This document shows, piece by piece, positions 57,719 through 64,000 of a stretch of DNA of 64,000 nt. The notes beneath the pieces were generated by a model. That model was not told the origin of the DNA. It was given only the letters and a program-made list of their open reading frames with translations, and ran no database searches. The stretch is from Trifolium pratense (lineage: Eukaryota > Streptophyta > Magnoliopsida > Fabales > Fabaceae). The stretch's first letter is position 1; each line of letters begins with the position of its first letter. A program made the position numbers and the translations under genes. The stretch spans positions 35,080,409 to 35,144,408 of the forward strand of contig NC_060065.1 in the NCBI RefSeq assembly GCF_020283565.1. Reading direction: 5' to 3'.

Positions 57719-59320
57719 ATGAATACTACTACTACTATTACTACTACTAATCTCATCAAATCCATATTATCATCAATAACAACAAAATCTTTGTCTATAA
57801 CCCAATTAATCCCATACATAATATGCTTCTTCCTTTTCCTTCTCCTCCTTGAACAGATCTCATACCTCACAAAAAAAAGTTTCATAGCAGGCCCATCTTT
57901 TGTTCTTCCTTTCATAGGAAACGCAATCCCATTGGTACGTGACCCAACAAAATTTTGGGACCTTCAATCAACTTTAGCCAAATCAACTCCTTTGGGCTTT
58001 TCAGCTAACTACATCATTGGAAACTTCATAGTCTTTATTAGAGACACAGAACTTTCACATAAGATTTTCTCAAATGTTAAGCCCAACGCTTTTCATCTCG
58101 TGGGCCACCCATTTGGTAAGAAACTCTTTGGTGAACATAATCTTATTTACATGATGGGCCAAGAACACAAGAATCTCCGCCGTCGGATTGCTCCAAATTT
58201 TACGCCTAAAGCGCTTTCCACCTACACCTCGCTGCAGCAGATTATTATTCTCAAACATCTTAAATCATGGGTTGATAAAGCCCAAGCCCAGGCCCGTGAG
58301 TCTATTTCAATACGTGTTTTGGCTCGTGACATGAATTTAGAAACCTCTCAGACAGTTTTCGTGGGCCCGTATTTGGGCCTGAAAGCCCGAGAGAGATTTG
58401 AGCATGATTACTTTCTATTCAACGTTGGTTTGATGAAGCTTCCTTTTGACTTTCCTGGAACAGCGTTTCGTAACGCGAGACTCGCCGTTGACCGTCTCGC
58501 CGGAACCCTAGCTAATTGCACGGCGATGAGTAAGGCGAAGATGGAGAAAGGTGAAGAAGAACCGTCGTGTCTCATTGATTTCTGGATGCAGGATACGATA
58601 AGAGAGATTGAAGAATCAAAGCTCAACGGAGTCACGGCGGCGCCGTTTTCCACCAACGCTGAAATCGGCGGTTATCTCTTTGATTTCCTCTTCGCAGCAC
58701 AGGACGCTTCAACTTCATCGCTGCTATGGGCGGTGGCGCTGCTTGATTCACATCCGGAGGTTCTTGCCAAAGTCAGGGAGGAAGTCGCCGGAATCTGGTT
58801 GCCGGAGTCGGACAAACTTATAACGGCTGAGCAGTTAAGAGAAATGAAGTACACGCAAGCGGTGGCGCGTGAGGTTATTAGATACAGACCGCCGGCGACT
58901 CTGGTGCCGCATATTGCGGCGGAGAATTTTCCGTTAACGGAAAATTACACGATTCCGAAAGGTGCGATCGTTTTTCCGTCGGCTTTTGAATCATCGTTTC
59001 AAGGTTTTACTGAACCGGACCGGTTCGATCCAGACCGGTTTTCAGAAGAAAGACAAGAGGATCAAATATTTAAGAGAAATTTTCTAGCATTTGGAGCTGG
59101 GCCCCACCAATGTGTGGGCCAGAGGTATGCATTGAATCACCTTGTTCTGTTCATTGCTATGTTTACATCGTTGATTGATTTCAAGAGAGATAGAATGGAC
59201 GGCTGTGATGAAATTGTTTATGTTCCCACTATTTGTCCTAAGGATGATTGTAGGGTTTTTCTGTCTAAGCGTTGCACAAGGTACCCTTCCTTTCCTGGTG
59301 TTCAGGGGCTTGGTAAATGA
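57719..59320 (+). CDS. CYP710A: Cytochrome P450 CYP710A, sterol C-22 desaturase
   Basis: An intronless gene for 533 residues. A membrane anchor lies at about residues 28-45 after a Thr/Ser-rich start. The I-helix oxygen-binding motif AAQDAST is at 326-332, the K-helix ExxR (E385, R388) and the FDPDRF region (436-441) follow, and the haem loop [12 protein letters not shown] has its ligand at Cys465. The [15 protein letters not shown] and [17 protein letters not shown] blocks are characteristic of CYP710A rather than CYP51 or CYP90. CYP710A enzymes sit in the endoplasmic reticulum and introduce the C-22 double bond that turns beta-sitosterol into stigmasterol; some also act on 24-epi-campesterol. 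The start is the first ATG, giving a full-length N-terminus. No lesions seen. Strongly GC-richer than its surroundings, as expected for a coding region. Confidence 0.95.
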   Translation: MNTTTTITTTNLIKSILSSITTKSLSITQLIPYIICFFLFLLLLEQISYLTKKSFIAGPSFVLPFIGNAIPLVRDPTKFWDLQSTLAKSTPLGFSANYIIGNFIVFIRDTELSHKIFSNVKPNAFHLVGHPFGKKLFGEHNLIYMMGQEHKNLRRRIAPNFTPKALSTYTSLQQIIILKHLKSWVDKAQAQARESISIRVLARDMNLETSQTVFVGPYLGLKARERFEHDYFLFNVGLMKLPFDFPGTAFRNARLAVDRLAGTLANCTAMSKAKMEKGEEEPSCLIDFWMQDTIREIEESKLNGVTAAPFSTNAEIGGYLFDFLFAAQDASTSSLLWAVALLDSHPEVLAKVREEVAGIWLPESDKLITAEQLREMKYTQAVAREVIRYRPPATLVPHIAAENFPLTENYTIPKGAIVFPSAFESSFQGFTEPDRFDPDRFSEERQEDQIFKRNFLAFGAGPHQCVGQRYALNHLVLFIAMFTSLIDFKRDRMDGCDEIVYVPTICPKDDCRVFLSKRCTRYPSFPGVQGLGK

Positions 59321-60462
59321 CTGTAATGTCCTTGTTGTTTGTTGATTATTGAAGATCCATTTTGATCGTCACACATTTCTGCCTAGTCAATTTAATCATC
59401 ATCATAAAAATAAAATTCAAATTAGTTTATGATGTATTCATTCAGGCGACAAACTAGTCTCGTATTCGTTGTAACAGAGAGACTATTCTGTCTCTAATAT
59501 GGAAACATTCGAGGCTAATTTTAATTTTTTTTGTTGGTTAGAGAATGAATTGACTTGTAAGAAATTTGTGAAGGTTCAAAATCGACTTTCACTCTTTTTT
59601 ATTATTTTTATTGTGTAGCCGTCGCAAATGATGGATTATGTGTTGACCTTTTTATTTTATTTTTTATTTGGTGGGGTTTGAATTTGAAATTTATTATTCT
59701 TGTAATTTATGTGTATTTGAATGGTGGGTGGATGATTGGATTTGGGTGTTTTATTGACATTTAAATAAAATGAGAGTCCAAATTTATTGAGATGACTCTT
59801 TTCAACTTTTGGATGGTGCTTATCATTCTAAAAGATTTTTCTTTATGAGAATGATAATTTAACCATGTGTGATTGTCTTGGAGTATTACTTAATTTGTTA
59901 GTGGGTAAACCAAATAGATTATCATGAGGAAGAAGTATTTTGGACATATGATTGTTGATTAAGACATCAATTGTAATACTTTGTACTATCTTTAACAATA
60001 TCATTAATATGATTGGTAAAATAGTTCACGTGTCGAAACCTAAAGCCATGGATGAATATAATATTGTGGAAAATAATGGATATCATAATGTATATATAGA
60101 GGGGCTTTTTAATATAAATGTTAAGATAAAACAAAATTTAAATGCATTTTTGACATAATACATGAAGAAAACGATTATGACATGGTGCAAATACTAACTT
60201 GTCATTTCATTGGAGTTAATTATGAATATTCTACAAAAGGCTTCATATGTTAAAAAAAAAAATTAATTAATTTAATAGTGACCACCAAGACAACAATACT
60301 AACCTGCTGACATTTTTTATGAAAACAAAAATTATACTGTAATTCACATCTTTTAAGGCATCGAGGATATAAGGGTGGAAGAGTCATTTCCTTATACCAG
60401 AACTATAACTTTCACATTTTGATTTTGCTTTGAAAACATTGGACAACTGATGCTTATTTTGA
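59321..60462. other. Gene-free spacer after CYP710A
   Basis: The first part is the presumed 3' untranslated region. The rest is AT-rich with no gene or clear repeat that I can support. Confidence 0.55.
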
Positions 60463-62389
60463 CTAGAGCTGCTCTTGAAGCGGAAGAGTAATGCTAGGCC
60501 TCCAAGTTGTTTCATTTGGACTATCCATAAGAGCAATGCCAACAACAGCCAAATCTTTCCTTATGGCGTCGGATTTGGCATACTTCTTCTGTATTCTAAC
60601 CGTAGCTCGTTCTTCAATCTTTTGCAAGATTTCGTCTTCTGTCACGTTTGCATGCTTCAGAGCTTTCTCCTTAAGCTGCTGCAAAACCTGCAGTATGACA
60701 TTGTTTACATATTACAATAAATATAAGGCATTTGGCACAGCGATATGTATGAGCTATGTCACACGCACAAAGTATTTAGGGAGACAACTATCCACATGAA
60801 AATACATTTCCGTAACGGTCCATATATTATACAAAGACTTTGCATGCTAGTTGTGTTTTAATATAATTCTAAAACAAATAACCACTTTCCAAGAACTTCA
60901 GACAGGTGACAGTAATACCAAATGTTGGATGAATCTTGATGTTGAATCCAATGGTAAAAAGTAAAAAAAAAAAAATGCAGGGGTACACAAAAAATGACAT
61001 ATAAAACTCAATTTAAACTCACAACAGTGCAACACCAGTATTAAATAGAAATTTGGAAAAATTGGTAGGGTGACGAATAGCTGAGTCAATCCTCAACTCA
61101 GGAGTGGAAATCTGGAAAATAGATCAGAAACATCATACAGGAAAAAGCAGAAATTAACCTATGCGAAGAAAATGTATCCCATAAAAAAATTATTTATAGT
61201 TCAATAATAACAATTAAACACCTTAAAAATTACAGCAAATAACTTCCGCCCTTGATGGGATCTTTGTTAAGTGCACAAAAATTAAGACATAGTACCTCAT
61301 AGTAACTTGAAGGCATAAGACCTAAAACAGTAAGGACATCCCCAATGCTTTTCTTCAAAGCTGCGAGCGATTCTACTTGAAATTGTTGTTTTTTTCCCCT
61401 GCAAGGATAACTAGGAACCTAGTATATTATTAGTATAAATAAAGGTGGTGCTTAGTCCTTTGTATCATTTTTATCAATAGCACAAATCCATGACAACTCA
61501 AAAACTTTATTTCTCCCTTTTCCCTCATTCTTTATCTAAAACCCTATCACTTCAACATGAACCAAGATGGATTGGTAGATATGTAAGTATAATAAAAATT
61601 TGAAGTTTAATATACCAACATTATTATTACCAAATAGTGCATTCCTGAAAATTATCCTTTTTTAAACTTTACCTCATTCAAAATCAATCCAAAAACAATA
61701 ATTAGATACAACTTATAGGCAAATGGATTGTCATGTGAAACTTCCACAATACAAAGGTTATGCGGAAATTTTGTACAAATATTTCCCTTCAACAATAACT
61801 AACCTTTAGCTAACCACTGGATTGGTTCGGCTACATGCAAGATTTTTAAAAATATCCGCGGCAGCAATTTGGGTCACAACATCAAGCCATCAAGGTTTTT
61901 TTTCAGTTTCTCCAACACAACATCGATTGAGGCCGTGGACACATTTAACTGAAATTCTCTACAATATCAAGGATTGCAACCACAATTTAAAATCTTGGCT
62001 GAATGGATTAGACACCAACATATTTACTGTCATGTAACAAGTTTAGAGATAGAACATTTGCTTCTAAATTCCTCTTACTGGGTTGTCTAATAACTTTGCA
62101 TGATCTCGCCCTACCCCTGAGACCATTGGACTATCATCTATTTATTTTGAAATATATAACGAGGTCAACATATGTAACATGTCTGCACTACTATCATCTA
62201 TCAACAATTTTACTATACCTTCCAAAGAGCAAAATCAGCAGGATTTTTCTTCCTTGAGTCAACAGCAACCCTCTCACCAGCACGATTATCTTCTAGACCC
62301 CGACTAGATAATTTCCAATATTCTGGAAAATTTTCTACATTAAAGTATATATCCGCATCAACATTGTAGGCATACCCATTATTAAGAAT
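60463..62389 (-). pseudogene. Cysteinyl-tRNA synthetase exons, catalytic core missing
   Basis: Three in-phase exon-like pieces on the minus strand. 62219-62389 reads [20 protein letters not shown] and on to [13 protein letters not shown]. 61296-61398 contains KKQQFQVESLAALKKSIGDV. 60463-60687 reads VLQQLKEKALKHANVTEDEI, then KYAKSDAIRKDLAVVGIALM and DSPNETTWRP, then stop. All have proper splice sites and match eukaryotic/plant cysteinyl-tRNA synthetase, which charges tRNA-Cys. Between the first and second pieces, where the zinc-site and KMSKS part should be, only 820 bp of non-coding DNA is found. N-terminal exons would lie to the right, where a copia element is inserted. Best read as a decayed copy. 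A functional gene with unseen small exons is unlikely. Confidence 0.8.
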
Positions 62390-62584
62390 CTGTCAACAAG
62401 TATTTAGCTGATTAACAATGAATGAATACTGTATTTTCTGAATCTGATTAACAAAAGAGCTTGATCATACACTATGATGAGATTTCACAAATCAATAGCA
62501 TGTGCATGTAAGCTTTCTTAGAAATGGAATACAAAACAACAATGTAAAATTTGCCAATCTTCTGATATTCATTTTAATGCCTAT

Positions 62585-64000
62585 TGAGAATAATTCAAAG
62601 TTAGTTAAGAAAGTAGTTAGTTAGTTGTTACAAAAGTTGTTACTTGTGTAACAAGTAACAAAAGTTAGTTAGAGATGAGTAGGATTAGTTGGTTGAGTTA
62701 GTTACTTAGTTAACAAGTAACTATAGTTAGATGATTCTAACTAAATGGTTGTATATAAAACCATGCCTACACATTGTAAAAACAATTCCAATTGATCATT
62801 AATAAAGTTACCCCCTTTCTCTCATTCTCTCTCACAATTTGTTCATTTACATTCATCCATTCATTGTTCATAGTTCTAACAAACTGGTATCTAGAGCCTC
62901 AAGGTTCGTGGCATTAAAGAATTGATCAAGATTCACTGCAATTTGATCAATTAACTCAGGAAGAAGATGGCAAGCCAACTAGAAACACTTAGCAACAGTT
63001 TTGGTGGGAAATTGCCAATTCTTGATGCAAGCAATTGAGATCGATGGAATAAGCAAATGAAAGTGATATTTGGGTTTCAAGAAGTACAAGATGTGGTTGA
63101 AACTGCTATCACTGAATTAGCAGCAGATGCAACAGACAATCAGAGGAATGCACATCGTGCATTGAAGAAGAAAGATTTCAAAGCAATGTTCTTCATTCAT
63201 CAATGTGTTGATTTGGTGAATTTCCAGAAGATTGAGAATGCAACATCAGCTAAGGAATGTTGGGACATTCTTGAGAAAGCACACTCAGGGAATGAGAAGC
63301 TGAAGCAGGTTAGATTACAAACTTGGAAAAGGAAATTTGAACTGCTGCAGATGGAAAACAATGAAAGCATTGCAGATTACTTTAACAAGATCACAAACAT
63401 CACAAATCAGATGAGGAGTTGTGGTGATACTTGTGACAATCAAACCATTGTTGGTAAGGTTATGAGAACTTTATCTCCTAAGATTGATTATATCACTGTT
63501 GCAATAATGGAAACCAAAGATTTGTCAACATTGACATTGGATGAATTACAATGTACACTGGAATCTCATGAACAAAGAATCATGGAAAGAACAAAAGATA
63601 GGGCCACTGATCAAGCATTGCAAGCTCATGCAGAAAAGAAAGGCAATGGCAAATGGAAGGGGAAAGATAAGTCCAAGAAGAACAATAATTCACAAGATAA
63701 CTCAAAGAAAAACAATGATCAAGCTGAATCTTCATCACAAGGCACTACATCAAATCAAGATAAGAAAGGGAAGTTCAATTTGAAGACTATACAGTGCTAT
63801 AATTGCCAGAAGTTTGGTCACTTTGCAAAAGATTGCAGAGGCAAGAAGGTTCCAAGGTATGGAGGAAAGAATAAGGCTGAAGCACACATTGCTCAGGAAG
63901 ATAGTGACTAAGAGGTTGATCCAACACTGTACATGGCAACCATTACAGATATTGAAGATGATCAAGAACATTGGTATCTTGACACAGGCTGCAGCAATCA
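62585..64000 (+). mobile_element. Ty1/copia element with broken gag, runs off the window
   Basis: A likely 5' LTR at about 62585-62881 (TGAGAATAATTC to TTCTAACA; left edge approximate) is followed by TGGTATCTAGAGCC, a primer site one base off the usual tRNA-iMet match. Gag and the protease start follow. The 3' part lies outside the window, so age cannot be judged from LTRs. Confidence 0.85.
62967..63911 (+). pseudogene. Copia gag with two in-frame stops
   Basis: The frame starts at 62967 (MASQLETLSNSFGGKLPILD), meets TGA at 63036-63038 where relatives have Trp, and continues from 63057 through the gag region (AKECWDILEKAHSGNEKLKQ, KRKFELLQMENNESIADYF) to a CCHC knuckle CYNCQKFGHFAKDC. It stops at TAA 63909-63911. 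The same frame then continues to the protease motif YLDTGCSNH at the window edge. Both stops look like point changes, so the copy is not autonomous. Confidence 0.85.

Overview
This is a window of plant nuclear DNA, most likely from a legume of the Medicago/Trifolium/Pisum type. The species is inferred from the gene and repeat flavour, not proven. It is AT-rich, its genes have GT-AG introns, and much of it is transposon debris: Ty1/copia elements, L1-type LINEs, tRNA-derived SINEs, Stowaway-, Mutator- and hAT-like small elements, and a probable mini-Helitron.

Layout. An AP2/ERF transcription factor (2960-3814, +) opens the gene content. A seven-exon ZFN-type CCCH zinc-finger gene follows on the minus strand (5877-10181). 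Next come about 9 kb of small elements and a LINE scrap, a nuclear tRNA-Phe(GAA) gene (16062-16134, -) and the four-exon 60S ribosomal protein L18a gene (19334-20990, -). The centre of the window is a tandem segmental duplication with an offset of about 14.3-14.8 kb. Each unit carries a six-exon 40S ribosomal protein S14 gene (copy 1 at 25271-32307, copy 2 at 39258-40752, both +). Copy 1 has a complete, very young antisense copia element (25717-31042) inside intron 3, with 305-bp LTRs that read as identical and a GAATA target duplication. The two S14 genes differ at eight coding positions, all synonymous. Between them lie a decayed copia remnant and an Alfin-like PHD pseudogene. Beyond copy 2 are LINE wreckage, SINEs and what looks like a third, dead S14 promoter. 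The right part holds a 917-bp TIR element next to a 90-bp TA tract, a hAT-like element with a perfect 8-bp target duplication, an intact intronless CYP710A sterol C-22 desaturase gene (57719-59320, +), cysteinyl-tRNA synthetase exons lacking the catalytic core (60463-62389, -), and a copia element with stop codons that runs off the window.

The genes do not form a pathway: they are mostly housekeeping translation genes plus two regulators and a sterol enzyme. The three ribosomal-protein loci share GGCCCA (site II type) and AAACCCTA (telo-box type) motifs upstream, consistent with common growth-linked control. I found no convincing undescribed multi-gene system. The most interesting signals are a perfect 13-bp hairpin across the ERF stop codon, a fourth CCCH finger that has lost all four metal ligands, the young copia insertion in a gene kept under protein-level constraint, and a pair of small Mutator-type elements both placed in A-rich targets with 9-bp duplications.
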